From positions 1 to 60,471 of the forward strand of contig NZ_PYOG01000024.1 of the NCBI RefSeq assembly GCF_003026815.1: a stretch of 60,471 bases of DNA, written 5' to 3'. The notes beneath the pieces are model-generated. The model searched no databases. It was not told where the DNA came from and worked only from the letters and a program-made list of their open reading frames with translations. The position numbers and the translations under genes are program-made. The DNA is from Photobacterium damselae. Its GTDB lineage: Bacteria; Pseudomonadota; Gammaproteobacteria; Enterobacterales; Vibrionaceae. Positions 39,107-47,958 of the stretch are shown here, piece after piece. Each line of letters begins with the position of its first letter. Position 1 is the first letter of the stretch.

Positions 39107-39165
39107 ATGTCTGTTTTACCTTCCGAAGATCAAGAAAACAGAAGCTAAATTTAAATTCTGTTTAT

Positions 39166-39858
39166 CTAGCTTTTACTGATCATATTCTGCGGCATCACAC
39201 AATCTTGATTCATCGACGCCGACCACAGAATCTGCTTGGCTTTCACACCTTGCTTTGACTGACTACCCAGTAGCGCCATATAACCTTGTTTAGGTGCAGT
39301 AAATTGGACCTTACTATTACCTTGGTAATGAAATGGTAATGCGGTACCAGTTTGACATGAGATAAATGACTGACCTTGCCAATGGCCCTGAATCAAACGC
39401 TCACCCTCTTTACGCTGTTTTTTAACAACAGATACCGCTTCATTGGCATAACGGCTAATTTGGGCTAATTCAGGCTCTGCTAGCGGCAATGTCACTTTGT
39501 TTACTAGATAACGTTGGTAAATGGCATTACCTTTGCTATCAAAACGAACCGTTAAGCTAAATGGCACCATATGCTCTTCGTAACTCTGAACCCCAGTACG
39601 GCTCATCTGACGCAGTACGCCATTTTGCCACTGGTACTCAGACTGATAATGTCCATTTTGTAGAGTATTAACTTGTTCGAATAATTTTAGCGGTGCATTT
39701 TGCTGGATATCCAACCAATACAGGGCTGTGGTTTGGTTTTGAGTAATGCCGCCCGTTAGGTGGGCAATGGGGGATAAGGTTGGGTTTGAGGCGTTGTCAC
39801 CTGCAGCACATGCAGATAGCAGCAGTGGAAGAAGAAAACTAACAATACGCTTAGTCAT
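39166..39858 (-). CDS. yjaH: DUF1481 lipoprotein (YjaH family)
   Basis: The 230-residue protein starts MTKRIVSFLLPLLLSACAAG, a lipoprotein signal with lipobox LLSAC and the modified cysteine at residue 17. The mature part contains ALYWLDIQQNAPLKLFEQVN and HWQGQSFISCQTGTALPFHY. The family lies next to hupA in many gammaproteobacteria, and its function is not known. Its ATG is directly against the T tract of the hupA terminator, with no normal ribosome binding site, so it may be expressed weakly by read-through or leaderless-like initiation. Confidence 0.88.
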   Translation of the reverse strand: MTKRIVSFLLPLLLSACAAGDNASNPTLSPIAHLTGGITQNQTTALYWLDIQQNAPLKLFEQVNTLQNGHYQSEYQWQNGVLRQMSRTGVQSYEEHMVPFSLTVRFDSKGNAIYQRYLVNKVTLPLAEPELAQISRYANEAVSVVKKQRKEGERLIQGHWQGQSFISCQTGTALPFHYQGNSKVQFTAPKQGYMALLGSQSKQGVKAKQILWSASMNQDCVMPQNMISKS

Positions 39859-39895
39859 AAAAAAAACCGCCGAAATAAAAAATATTACCCGGCGG
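39859..39895 (-). terminator. Terminator of hupA, abutting the DUF1481 start
   Basis: On the minus strand CCGCCG ... CGGCGG (39890-39895 with 39867-39872) forms a stem with an AT-rich 17-base loop, followed by eight T residues that end immediately at the ATG of the next gene. Confidence 0.75.
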
Positions 39896-39903
39896 ATTAT
39901 AGA

Positions 39904-40176
39904 TTACTTCACAGAATCTTTCAGTGCTTTACCAGCTACGAATGCAGGAACATTAGCTGCTGCGATTTGGATTTCCGCACCAGTTTGTGGGTTACGGCCA
40001 GTACGCGCTGCACGGTGGTTCACTTTAAAAGTACCAAAGCCAATTAGTTGAACCTGGTCACCTTCTTTAAGTGCATCAGTGATGCCATCAAGAGTTGCTT
40101 CTAGTGCAGCTTTTGCTTGAGCTTTAGATAGGTCAGCTTTCTCTGCAATCAGGTCAATCAGTTGGGTCTTGTTCAT
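39904..40176 (-). CDS. hupA: DNA-binding protein HU-alpha
   Basis: The 90-residue nucleoid protein has N-terminal [20 protein letters not shown], the beta-arm signature [20 protein letters not shown] and C-terminal [13 protein letters not shown]. It binds DNA non-specifically, bends it and compacts the nucleoid as a dimer. GAAGGGAAACCT precedes the ATG. Confidence 0.98.
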   Translation of the reverse strand: MNKTQLIDLIAEKADLSKAQAKAALEATLDGITDALKEGDQVQLIGFGTFKVNHRAARTGRNPQTGAEIQIAAANVPAFVAGKALKDSVK

Positions 40177-40405
40177 TAGGTTTCCCTTCTAAGGTTTTTC
40201 GTAAGACGGGACAACTCTAATTCAAATTACGCCCATGTGGCAAAGGTTTGTCAGCATTGTTTAGCTCATCTGTAGACTCTTTAACCACAAAGTGAGCGCA
40301 GCTTCACAAAATGTTACTAAATATAAGTAGTAAATAGTTGTATTTATCTGCTCTAAGCCCGATTAATATAGCCGAATATCTATAGTCATTGACCCTTGGA
40401 TCCCC

Positions 40406-41461
40406 ATGATACTGCTTACTGTTTACATCACTACCGCCATTGGTGTTTCATTTGTATGTTCGGTTTTAGAAGCCGTTCTACTGAGTATTTCACCCAGTTA
40501 CATCGCAACACTGAGACAGCAAAACCACCCTGCCGCAGAAAAATTGACTGCGTTAAAGGACAATATTGATAGGCCCCTCGCCTCTATCTTAACCCTAAAT
40601 ACGATTGCTCATACCATAGGTGCGGCAACGGCAGGTGCTCAAGCTACCATCGTATTTGGTAGTGAGTGGCTTGGTGTATTCTCGGGCGTATTAACTATCG
40701 CCATTTTATTGCTGTCTGAGATTGTGCCAAAAACCATCGGTGCAACTTACTGGCGTCAATTAGCACCAATGAGTGCCACACTATTACGCTGGATGGTGAT
40801 CATGCTGATCCCATTGGTATGGATGTCTGAGCAAATTACTCGCCGCCTATCTCGCGGTCATGAACAGCCTAAACTGCGTGATGAAATTTCAGCTATGGCA
40901 CTATTGGCTCATGAAAATGGCGAATTGGCAGAAGGCGAATCAAAAATTTTGACTAACTTGCTCCAATTTAGAGATGTAAGCGTAACGAAAATTATGACCC
41001 CTCGTCCGGTCCTATTTCGTGTAAATGCAGAACAATCGATTAATGAATTTCTCTCAATGCACAAAGAGAGTCCATTTTCTCGTCCATTAGTTTATAGCGA
41101 GCAAAATGATAACATCGTCGGTTTTGTCCACCGTTTAGAGCTGTTTGCAGAAAGCCAAGCGGGCCGTGGCCAAAAAGAGCTGGGCACCTTGATGCGTCCA
41201 TTACCTATTGTGATGAATACTTTTAGCGTACCACAAGCATTTGAACGCCTAATGAAAGAACGCTCACAATTAACTCTTGTCGTAGATGAATACGGTACCG
41301 TACAAGGTTTAGTGACCTTAGAAGATATCTTTGAAAGCTTAGTAGGCGAAGAGATTGTCGATGAAGCTGATAAAAATACCGACATGCAACAGCTCGCGTT
41401 CCAACGTTGGGAAAAATGGAAACGCACTCATGGCGTGATTGAAAATAAAGACAGCGAATAA
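40406..41461 (+). CDS. CNNM (DUF21) membrane protein with CBS pair
   Basis: The 351-residue protein has a DUF21/CNNM transmembrane domain (residues about 1-150, with LLLSEIVPKTIGATYW) and a tandem CBS domain (about 190-320, with LTLVVDEYGTVQGLVTLEDI). It resembles the CorC/YtfL group of magnesium or cobalt efflux and resistance proteins, but lacks an obvious C-terminal CorC_HlyC domain. The N-terminus has no signal peptide beyond the first helix. The start is ATG at 40406, with CCTTGGATCCCC but no strong SD. The substrate is not certain. Confidence 0.85.
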   Translation: MILLTVYITTAIGVSFVCSVLEAVLLSISPSYIATLRQQNHPAAEKLTALKDNIDRPLASILTLNTIAHTIGAATAGAQATIVFGSEWLGVFSGVLTIAILLLSEIVPKTIGATYWRQLAPMSATLLRWMVIMLIPLVWMSEQITRRLSRGHEQPKLRDEISAMALLAHENGELAEGESKILTNLLQFRDVSVTKIMTPRPVLFRVNAEQSINEFLSMHKESPFSRPLVYSEQNDNIVGFVHRLELFAESQAGRGQKELGTLMRPLPIVMNTFSVPQAFERLMKERSQLTLVVDEYGTVQGLVTLEDIFESLVGEEIVDEADKNTDMQQLAFQRWEKWKRTHGVIENKDSE

Positions 41462-41490
41462 TGCTTAATTAAAAATCTGCATTAAAGCAA

Positions 41491-41518
41491 AAGGGCCGCA
41501 ATAAACGCGGCCCTTTTT
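41491..41518. terminator. Terminator between CNNM gene and brnQ
   Basis: GGGCCGC-AATAAAC-GCGGCCC is followed by TTTTT, ending the CNNM transcript; the AA before it gives weak activity toward brnQ. Confidence 0.85.
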
Positions 41519-41569
41519 GTTTTTCATCTCATCTTGTATTTTTCATACCAGAGTTGTAGATGATCATCA

Positions 41570-42892
41570 TTATGAATTATCACAAACTACTTGCTCTGGC
41601 GCAGTACGAGAGGCATTTACGGCTGATACCCCCCAGCCTAAGCCAATTATTACAACCGTTGGAACCACCCAACTCGCATAATAATGATAAAGCGGTAAAT
41701 TGTGTTCACACCAAGCCGTTACAGCTTCAGGCATAGCTCCCAAAATATGAGTAGCATCTACAATACCAAATCCGGCTGCAGTTGCTACGGCCACCAGCAC
41801 CATAGTTGAAGATAACTGCTTACGCAAAGGCGCAATTAATAGTAATGCAATCGCAATCGGATGTAGGGCAACAACGGCTGGCAAGGTAATGGCTAACAAC
41901 TGCTCTAATCCCACATTTGCAATCATACCCGCTAGAATCATAGTAACCCATACACTCTTACTGTACGTCACTTTGCTAAAGGTACGACTGTAAAACTCAC
42001 TACCTGCTGTCGTCACACCAATAGCCGTTGTCAAACAAGCCAGCACCATTACAACACCCAATAACATGGTGCCAAATGCGCCAAAGTGTAGATTGGTAAA
42101 CGCCGTTAAGATCTCGCCACCATTGGTAAATTCAACACCTAAATTAGCGCTATTTGTTCCAATATAAGCCAATGATAAATAAACCGCGGCCATGGCTGCT
42201 GCGTACATAGCGGCTGCCATTAAGGTGTATTTAGCCGTTGCTCGAGGGCAATCAACCCCCATACTTTTAATGGCACGGAAAATCACCCAGCCAAAACCAA
42301 TCGAGCCCAAGGCATCCATGGTCATATATCCCTGAGTTAACCCTTCTGCAAATGCGCCATTAACATAAGGACCGGTAGCCATTTCTACTTTGCCCATCGG
42401 AAATAGAAACGCAAAGACAGCCATCACAGCCAAAATAGCCAGTAGTGCAGGAGTTAACCATTTACCCACGGTATCCACTAACTTGCCTGGAAATAGAGAG
42501 AACAGCACGACAATCAAACAAAACGCAATAGAGAATGGAACTAGAGCACTGTTATCCCCTAAAAATGGAGCAAAGCTAAACTGATACGCCACAGTAATGG
42601 CACGGGGAATCACAAATGCAGGACCAATAACAATAAAGACCATAACCCAAAAAGCTGTTGCTAATGGCTTAGGTAGAGCCGCGGTTAAATTATCGGAGCC
42701 TTTGACTAAAGCTACCATCACAAGAGCTAAAGCAGGAAGACCTACACCCGTTAGTAGGAATCCCATCATACCGCTCATGAAATTATCACCAGCTTGATAG
42801 CCTAAAAAAGGAGGGAAAATTAGATTGCCTGCACCTAGATACATGGCGAAAGTCATAAAGCCTAAAGCGGCAATGTTGCGAGCACTTAACAT
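41570..42892 (-). CDS. brnQ: Branched-chain amino acid transporter (BrnQ)
   Basis: The 440-residue LIV-II type carrier imports leucine, isoleucine and valine with sodium or protons. It has about 12 helices, and the family motif FAMYLGAGNLIFPPFLGYQAGDN lies at residues 14-36 in two parts (FAMYLGAGNLIFPP, then GYQAGDN). AAAGGAAG precedes the ATG. The long upstream region contains a candidate Leu-rich leader peptide and alternative RNA stems (see below), suggesting control by leucine supply. Confidence 0.95.
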   Translation of the reverse strand: MLSARNIAALGFMTFAMYLGAGNLIFPPFLGYQAGDNFMSGMMGFLLTGVGLPALALVMVALVKGSDNLTAALPKPLATAFWVMVFIVIGPAFVIPRAITVAYQFSFAPFLGDNSALVPFSIAFCLIVVLFSLFPGKLVDTVGKWLTPALLAILAVMAVFAFLFPMGKVEMATGPYVNGAFAEGLTQGYMTMDALGSIGFGWVIFRAIKSMGVDCPRATAKYTLMAAAMYAAAMAAVYLSLAYIGTNSANLGVEFTNGGEILTAFTNLHFGAFGTMLLGVVMVLACLTTAIGVTTAGSEFYSRTFSKVTYSKSVWVTMILAGMIANVGLEQLLAITLPAVVALHPIAIALLLIAPLRKQLSSTMVLVAVATAAGFGIVDATHILGAMPEAVTAWCEHNLPLYHYYASWVVPTVVIIGLGWGVSAVNASRTAPEQVVCDNS

Positions 42893-42964
42893 AGTCTTCC
42901 TTTGTTCTTAGTTTGCCTTTCAGCTTGGAAGAAACGTTAAGTGAAATAAGAGAGTGTTAGGTCA

Positions 42965-43014
42965 CTGCCAGCTTCTTCTCAAGCTGACAGAAATTGGGGT
43001 ATAGCCTGCCAGCT
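42965..43014 (-). promoter_or_regulatory. Mutually exclusive stems downstream of the brnQ leader peptide
   Basis: On the minus strand segment A (AGCTGGCAG, 43014-43006) begins right after the leader stop codon. Segment B (CTGTCAGCTT, 42990-42981) can pair with A or with segment C (AAGCTGGCAG, 42974-42965), each with one wobble. A ribosome on the end of the leader would cover A and allow B:C. No T run follows C, so a translational or Rho-linked mechanism is as likely as classic attenuation. Confidence 0.5.
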
Positions 43015-43107
43015 CTAAATAAGGTTCAGAGAGAGCAGAAGGAGAGATTGAGCCATAACCATACGGCTATGCGGCGCATCTAAGCTGTGTACTGAAAAAC
43101 AGTTCAT
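43015..43107 (-). CDS. Candidate leader peptide of brnQ (30 residues)
   Basis: The frame encodes MNCFSVHSLDAPHSRMVMAQ followed by SLLLLSLNLI and TAG. Six leucines and one isoleucine in the last nine codons are the mark of branched-chain attenuator peptides. AGGA lies six to seven bases before the ATG. The stop codon abuts the first arm of the alternative stem set. No homologue was checked, so the call rests on composition and position. Confidence 0.55.
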   Translation of the reverse strand: MNCFSVHSLDAPHSRMVMAQSLLLLSLNLI

Positions 43108-43390
43108 GGCGATTCCTACTGCGTTAGCTGACAAACAATGACAAGAAGCTCATTACTCCCTGTCGACCCTTTTAGTTATAAAGGGGACAAAATACAAACA
43201 CAAGCGACAAAATAAAATAAGTAAGATGGGTTACAATTAAGCTAAAAATCAGTTGGATTCACTGGCTTTCAAGTTAAAAATCAGAATTTAAAACTTAACA
43301 AATTCACCAAATACCAAACACAAACAAAACAATTGCTCATATTTCACACTAGCTTACTTTATGAAAGCTATTTTTTGCTTAAAAAAGAGA

Positions 43391-43419
43391 CAAAAAAAGA
43401 GGAGAACATTATCTCCTCT
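43391..43419 (-). terminator. Terminator of yjaG
   Basis: AGAGGAGA (43398-43405) pairs perfectly with TCTCCTCT (43412-43419); on the minus strand seven T residues follow. Confidence 0.88.
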
Positions 43420-43453
43420 TCTATATGATCACTACGCGATCTATTAATAGCTG

Positions 43454-44041
43454 TTATAAAGCAATGCCAATATTGCTGACACCGTCTTCACGAAGTTCGC
43501 GGCGAAGACCTTTGATCAATTCAATATCGCGCTTCTCTGCTTCTTTCAATGCGCGGAAAATCGCCCACTGCATATCCCATTCAACACAAACGGCTTCACA
43601 CTGTTTTTGGTTGTCATTGGTAATTTCGATACCTTCTCGTGCTTGTTCTAAATCAGCCACAGTATCTACTGACAACGAGCTAATTTTTAATACCGTTTCG
43701 AGCATCAGGTCACGATCAAGTAAAGCGTGCAGTAGATCAGCAAGTGCCATACACGCATCAATAGCAGGATTGACCGCATACAGATCGAAATCATCAGCAA
43801 CAGGGACTAACTCTTCCAGTTTCTCTAACTGGTTTTCAAAGTTGATTTTGGCACTCTTAACCGTTAACAACTCCCAAATGCTGTCTAAGATTGAGCGATA
43901 TTGACGAGCATCAGCAAAATCAGTTTCTGCACAGAAGAAAGCGTAGTTTGGGTACATACGCTCACATAAAGAAGCCATAAACGTTAGATGTTGCCAAGGT
44001 TCAAGTTTTTCAAGACGAAGCTGGATTGGGTTTTTTAACAT
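43454..44041 (-). CDS. yjaG: YjaG family (DUF416) protein
   Basis: The 195-residue, mostly helical acidic protein matches E. coli YjaG, from MLKNPIQLRLEKLEPWQHLT and LCERMYPNYAFFC to RDIELIKGLRRELRED. Its function is not known. I start at 44041 to match E. coli; a TTG 27 bp upstream adds nine residues. It is divergent from the neighbouring dehydrogenase. Confidence 0.93.
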   Translation of the reverse strand: MLKNPIQLRLEKLEPWQHLTFMASLCERMYPNYAFFCAETDFADARQYRSILDSIWELLTVKSAKINFENQLEKLEELVPVADDFDLYAVNPAIDACMALADLLHALLDRDLMLETVLKISSLSVDTVADLEQAREGIEITNDNQKQCEAVCVEWDMQWAIFRALKEAEKRDIELIKGLRRELREDGVSNIGIAL

Positions 44042-44102
44042 AGGATAATCTGCGATAGTTATCAGCAAGGACTCTGCTTATAAAATCATAAAGGGAATAC
44101 AT

Positions 44103-45014
44103 ATGCACAAACTAGCGATCGTCTCACGGCAACAACAAGCCTATGAACGTCTTTTAGCTGCGACACCTCTACCCTTACTTGAAATCACCAATGATCCCAA
44201 GCAAGCGACGATCATTCTAGCAGATCCACCAGAGATCGCAGCTTATCTCGATGATTATCCGCAATTAAAATGGTTACAATCAACATTTGCCGGTATTGAT
44301 GCCTTAACCAAACCACAATTACGACAAGATTATCACCTAACAAATGTGCGAGGCTGTTTTGGTCCTCTAATTGCAGAATATGTTTTTGGTCAATGGCTTA
44401 GTCATAGTCGACACTTTCCTCTATATAGCAAACAGCAGCAGCAACACCAATGGCATCCCCTCCCTTATCAATCCATTGCAGGTAAAACACTGGTTATCAT
44501 AGGTACAGGCAGTATTGGCCAGCAGCTCGCCCAAGTTGCAAAAGCTTTTCACTGTCAGGTTATCGGGGTTAATCGTCACGGTAACTCTCCCTGTGAGCTG
44601 TTTGATCGTATTTATGCCACCGCCCAACTCTCGCAAGCGTTAGAACAAGCAGATGTGATAGTGTCTGTTGTTCCTGCCACCAGCGATACCACCGATCTTT
44701 TTAATCACCAAACGTTTAGCCACTGCCATCAAGCCCTACTGTTTAATGTTGGACGTGGTAATGCGGTTAATATTGCCGATCTTTATCAAGCATTGGATCG
44801 CGATCAGATCCACCATGCTTATTTAGATGTATTTAAAACCGAACCGTTGGAGCAAAACTCCAAATTATGGGACCATCCTCAGATCTCTATTACCCCTCAC
44901 ATTGCAGCCGAGAGCTTTCCTGCACAAGTTTTTGAAATATTTAAACTAAACTATATTAAGTGGCTAAATAATCAGACACTCAATTATCAAATTGACTTCA
45001 GCAAAGGATACTGA
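44103..45014 (+). CDS. D-2-hydroxyacid dehydrogenase family protein
   Basis: The 303-residue NAD(P)-dependent oxidoreductase has a Rossmann motif VIIGTGSIGQQLAQVAKAF near residue 133, the catalytic arginine in FNVGRGNAV, the glutamate in FKTEPLEQNS and the histidine in ITPHIAAESF. All three catalytic residues are present. This group (GhrA-like) reduces 2-ketoacids such as glyoxylate, hydroxypyruvate or phenylpyruvate; the substrate here is undetermined. It stands alone between yjaG and hemE. Confidence 0.88.
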   Translation: MHKLAIVSRQQQAYERLLAATPLPLLEITNDPKQATIILADPPEIAAYLDDYPQLKWLQSTFAGIDALTKPQLRQDYHLTNVRGCFGPLIAEYVFGQWLSHSRHFPLYSKQQQQHQWHPLPYQSIAGKTLVIIGTGSIGQQLAQVAKAFHCQVIGVNRHGNSPCELFDRIYATAQLSQALEQADVIVSVVPATSDTTDLFNHQTFSHCHQALLFNVGRGNAVNIADLYQALDRDQIHHAYLDVFKTEPLEQNSKLWDHPQISITPHIAAESFPAQVFEIFKLNYIKWLNNQTLNYQIDFSKGY

Positions 45015-45103
45015 CTTGTTAAATTACGCTATTTTTAATAACAATTGGGATCTAGTTAAGGATCCTCGGTGATCTTTTCTTTCTGTCTTTGATTAATAAT
45101 AGA

Positions 45104-45141
45104 TAAAAAAAAGCCCACACCACGGCAACATGGTATGGGCT
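45104..45141 (-). terminator. Terminator of hemE
   Basis: AGCCCACACCA (45112-45122) pairs with TGGTATGGGCT (45131-45141) with one mismatch, and eight T residues follow on the minus strand. Confidence 0.85.
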
Positions 45142-45164
45142 CTATAATTTAGATTGGTTAATGC

Positions 45165-46232
45165 TTATTTATGGTATGGCTTAGAAAGCTCATGAACCGC
45201 ATTAACAAAAACTTCAGCATTTTCAGGTGGAACATCTAAATGAATACCATGGCCAAGGTTAAACACATGACCTGTACCACCGTCACCAAATCCTTCTAAG
45301 ATAGTCGCCACTTCTTGACGAATACGTTCAGGTTGAGCGTACAGCATTGATGGATCCATGTTACCTTGCAGAGCAACTTTATCACCAATGCGACGTTTTG
45401 CTTCTGCAATATCAATAGTCCAGTCTAAACCAACACCATCACAACCGGTTGCTGCGATCTGCTCAAGCCACATGCCTCCATTTTTCGTAAATAGCGTCAC
45501 AGGTACACGGCGACCTTCGTTTTCGCGAATTAGGCCATCCACAATTTTGTGCATGTAGCGTAAAGAAAACTCGTTATAGTCGCGAGGCGTCAATACACCA
45601 CCCCATGTATCAAATACCATAACAGCTTGTGCACCAGCTTTAATCTGAGCATTTAAGTATTCAATGACACTGTCTGCTAGTTTATCTAACAATAGGTGTA
45701 AAGTTTGAGGCTCGGCATACATCATCTTTTTGATCTTAGTGAAAGCCTTTGAGCTACCACCTTCAACCATGTAAGTTGCCAATGTCCACGGACTACCCGA
45801 GAAGCCGATCAATGGCACTTGGCCTTGCAAATCTTTACGGATCTGACGAACGGCATTCATAACGTATTGTAGTTCGCCTTCAGGATCAGGAAGACCAATC
45901 TTGTCTACGTCGGCTTTACAAGTAATAGGACGCTCAAATTTTGGACCTTCACCTGCTTCAAAGTATAGGCCTAAACCCATCGCATCAGGGATTGTCAGAA
46001 TATCAGAGAACAAAATCGCTGCATCTAACTCAAAACGACGCAACGGTTGCAAAGTCACCTCACTGGCTAACTCTGCATTTTTACATAGCGACATAAAGTC
46101 ACCTGCAACACTACGGGTTGCTCGGTATTCAGGTAGGTAACGGCCTGCTTGACGCATCATCCATACGGGTGTGCAGTCTACCGGCTGTTTTAACAACGCA
46201 CGTAGATAGCGGTCATTCTTTAATTCGCTCAT
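45165..46232 (-). CDS. hemE: Uroporphyrinogen decarboxylase
   Basis: The 355-residue cytosolic enzyme removes four carboxyls from uroporphyrinogen III to give coproporphyrinogen III in haem synthesis. [19 protein letters not shown] near the N-terminus and [20 protein letters not shown] are the family signatures. I start at 46232 ([14 protein letters not shown]), which has GGAGTCTCT upstream. It lies downstream of nudC on the same strand. Confidence 0.97.
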   Translation of the reverse strand: MSELKNDRYLRALLKQPVDCTPVWMMRQAGRYLPEYRATRSVAGDFMSLCKNAELASEVTLQPLRRFELDAAILFSDILTIPDAMGLGLYFEAGEGPKFERPITCKADVDKIGLPDPEGELQYVMNAVRQIRKDLQGQVPLIGFSGSPWTLATYMVEGGSSKAFTKIKKMMYAEPQTLHLLLDKLADSVIEYLNAQIKAGAQAVMVFDTWGGVLTPRDYNEFSLRYMHKIVDGLIRENEGRRVPVTLFTKNGGMWLEQIAATGCDGVGLDWTIDIAEAKRRIGDKVALQGNMDPSMLYAQPERIRQEVATILEGFGDGGTGHVFNLGHGIHLDVPPENAEVFVNAVHELSKPYHK

Positions 46233-46402
46233 TAGAGACTCCAACGATTCTGATTAGCCTAAAAGGTCACTAAGGGGCCACAATAGACCATAAAATAACT
46301 TGCCTGTCGAACGCGTTATACCGATTAGCACCATTTAGCAAAACGATGGACTAATAGGGATAATCACTCGGTAAGAAATGGGCAAACTATAGCAAAAAAG
46401 CG

Positions 46403-47194
46403 TCAATTCTGCTGATCTTTTCCCTGTTTGATCCGCAATAATGTCTGCTCAATCAGTTCTCGGGCAATCGTTCCTTTCGGTGCAACAGGTGGGAGTTGTT
46501 GATAATGGGCCCAAATCGCATCTGTTAGCTCGGCATAATCGGGCTTTAATTCGCCACTTTGATAATCCGCCACAAAAGCCATCATTAAGTTCGATGGAAA
46601 AGCCCAAGGTTGACTACCTATATACTGGATATTATCAACAACTATTCCGGTCTCTTCGAAGACTTCCCGAGCCACACATTGCTCCAGTGTTTCACCTGCT
46701 TCAACAAACCCGGCGATCACCGTGTACATTCCATTTTTATGACGTGGGTGTTGGGCCAATAGAATAGATTCGTCTTTGCGTACTGCCACAATAATACAAG
46801 GCGATAAACGTGGATAATGAACCATATGGCACTGTTGACACCGCATAGCATTTTCATCAGGAGTGAACGTTAATGCCCCTCCACATTGAGTACAAAAACG
46901 CTGACTCTTTTGCATATATCCCAACTCCATCGCTCTTGAAGCTAGATTGAACAAAGGGGAAGGAAGAAAAAGTAAGTCACGCAAGGATCGATACTCACCA
47001 AGTTCAAGCTGAGGCGGGGCATAAATGGCATAAACAGGGATATGATTAAACTCACCAATATGATGCGCAATTTTAGGATCTATCCCTAACGCTTCGGCAC
47101 TTAGACAAGGAAGATCATGATTTATCAATAAAATGCCCTGATCATCAACTAGGCACCAATATGCAGTATCTCTCTTTTTTAACATGAATGTCAC
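46403..47194 (-). CDS. nudC: NADH pyrophosphatase / NAD-cap decapping enzyme NudC
   Basis: The 263-residue Nudix hydrolase has a zinc ribbon (CTQCGG with CQQCH, about residues 97-119) and a full Nudix box, GFVEAGETLEQCVAREVFEE with TGI. The motif SQPWAFPSNLMMAF is specific to NudC. It cleaves NADH and removes NAD caps from RNA. The start could be GTG at 47194, which has AAGGA close upstream, or ATG three codons later. It is divergent from rsd. Confidence 0.95.
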   Translation of the reverse strand: MTFMLKKRDTAYWCLVDDQGILLINHDLPCLSAEALGIDPKIAHHIGEFNHIPVYAIYAPPQLELGEYRSLRDLLFLPSPLFNLASRAMELGYMQKSQRFCTQCGGALTFTPDENAMRCQQCHMVHYPRLSPCIIVAVRKDESILLAQHPRHKNGMYTVIAGFVEAGETLEQCVAREVFEETGIVVDNIQYIGSQPWAFPSNLMMAFVADYQSGELKPDYAELTDAIWAHYQQLPPVAPKGTIARELIEQTLLRIKQGKDQQN

Positions 47195-47342
47195 ATCCGT
47201 CCTTGCAGGAAAATACGTTTACTGGCAATCTAACCTTATATAAGGAAATGATTCCTTAAGGCTCTCTATATTCGATTAGAGAAACGATCGTTGTCGTAAT
47301 GTGTAACTAGGTTACCTTACATGAGATCATGAGGGAACGCTC

Positions 47343-47825
47343 ATGCTAAGTAAATTCGAACAGGTCAAAAAAGAATGGGGCGGTCATAATGATGTCATCG
47401 ACCAATGGCTAATGATGCGCCAACAACTGCTAATTGATTACTGCAAATTGGCAGGTTTACCACCCAATCAATCTGCACGAAATCATCTTCCTACACCAGA
47501 ACAACTCACCTTCTTTTGTGAACAGCTCATCGACTACATCTCCGCTGGTCACTTCAAAATATACGATATGGTGATGGAACGCTGGCATCAAACTGGCTAT
47601 TCGCCTACTGAAGAGATCTCAGCTCACTATCAGAAAATTTCTCTGACGACAGAGCCATTGCTGAATTTTGCAGAAGCTTATGTCGCTATCAATGATGATG
47701 ATAATCTGGCTAATTTCAATCAGCATATTTCCGATCTAGGTGAGTTATTAGAAGTACGCTTTGCCTTAGAAGATAGGTTAATAGAACTGATTAGTGACAG
47801 CCTATCTTACCCACCAGGCGCCTAG
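47343..47825 (+). CDS. rsd: Anti-sigma-70 factor Rsd
   Basis: The 160-residue helical protein begins MLSKFEQVKKEWGGHNDVID and includes WLMMRQQLLIDYCKLAG, both typical of Rsd/AlgQ. It binds the region-4 part of sigma-70 and helps shift RNA polymerase to other sigma factors in stationary phase. GAGGGAACGCTC precedes the ATG. It lies beside rpoC but on the opposite strand. Confidence 0.95.
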   Translation: MLSKFEQVKKEWGGHNDVIDQWLMMRQQLLIDYCKLAGLPPNQSARNHLPTPEQLTFFCEQLIDYISAGHFKIYDMVMERWHQTGYSPTEEISAHYQKISLTTEPLLNFAEAYVAINDDDNLANFNQHISDLGELLEVRFALEDRLIELISDSLSYPPGA

Positions 47826-47910
47826 CCACCAGCTTAAATGCTCGATGGTTTAGATATGTCTAGCAACATAATTAAACGTTGCGAAATGGATAATATAAAA
47901 AATAGCCAAT

Positions 47911-47936
47911 AAAAAAGGCACCCGAGGGTGCCTTTT
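47911..47936. terminator. Bidirectional terminator between rsd and rpoC
   Basis: GGCACCC-GA-GGGTGCC (47917-47932) is flanked by AAAAAA and TTTT, serving both converging genes. Confidence 0.88.
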
Positions 47937-47958
47937 ATTTTATCTTGTCGCGGCAAGA

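Larger units (their letters stand above)
42893..43453. other. brnQ upstream region
   Basis: It contains, in minus-strand order, the yjaG terminator (43391-43419), an AT-rich stretch likely holding the brnQ promoter, a hairpin at about 43168-43187 (CCCTTT/AAAGGG), the 30-codon leader frame 43015-43107 and the alternative stems 42965-43014. About 110 bases of AT-rich sequence separate the stems from brnQ. Confidence 0.55.

Noticed and set aside
43425..43904. 159-codon frame antisense to yjaG
   Set aside because: It is Ser-rich and shadows the well-conserved DUF416 gene; its start would lie next to the yjaG terminator.
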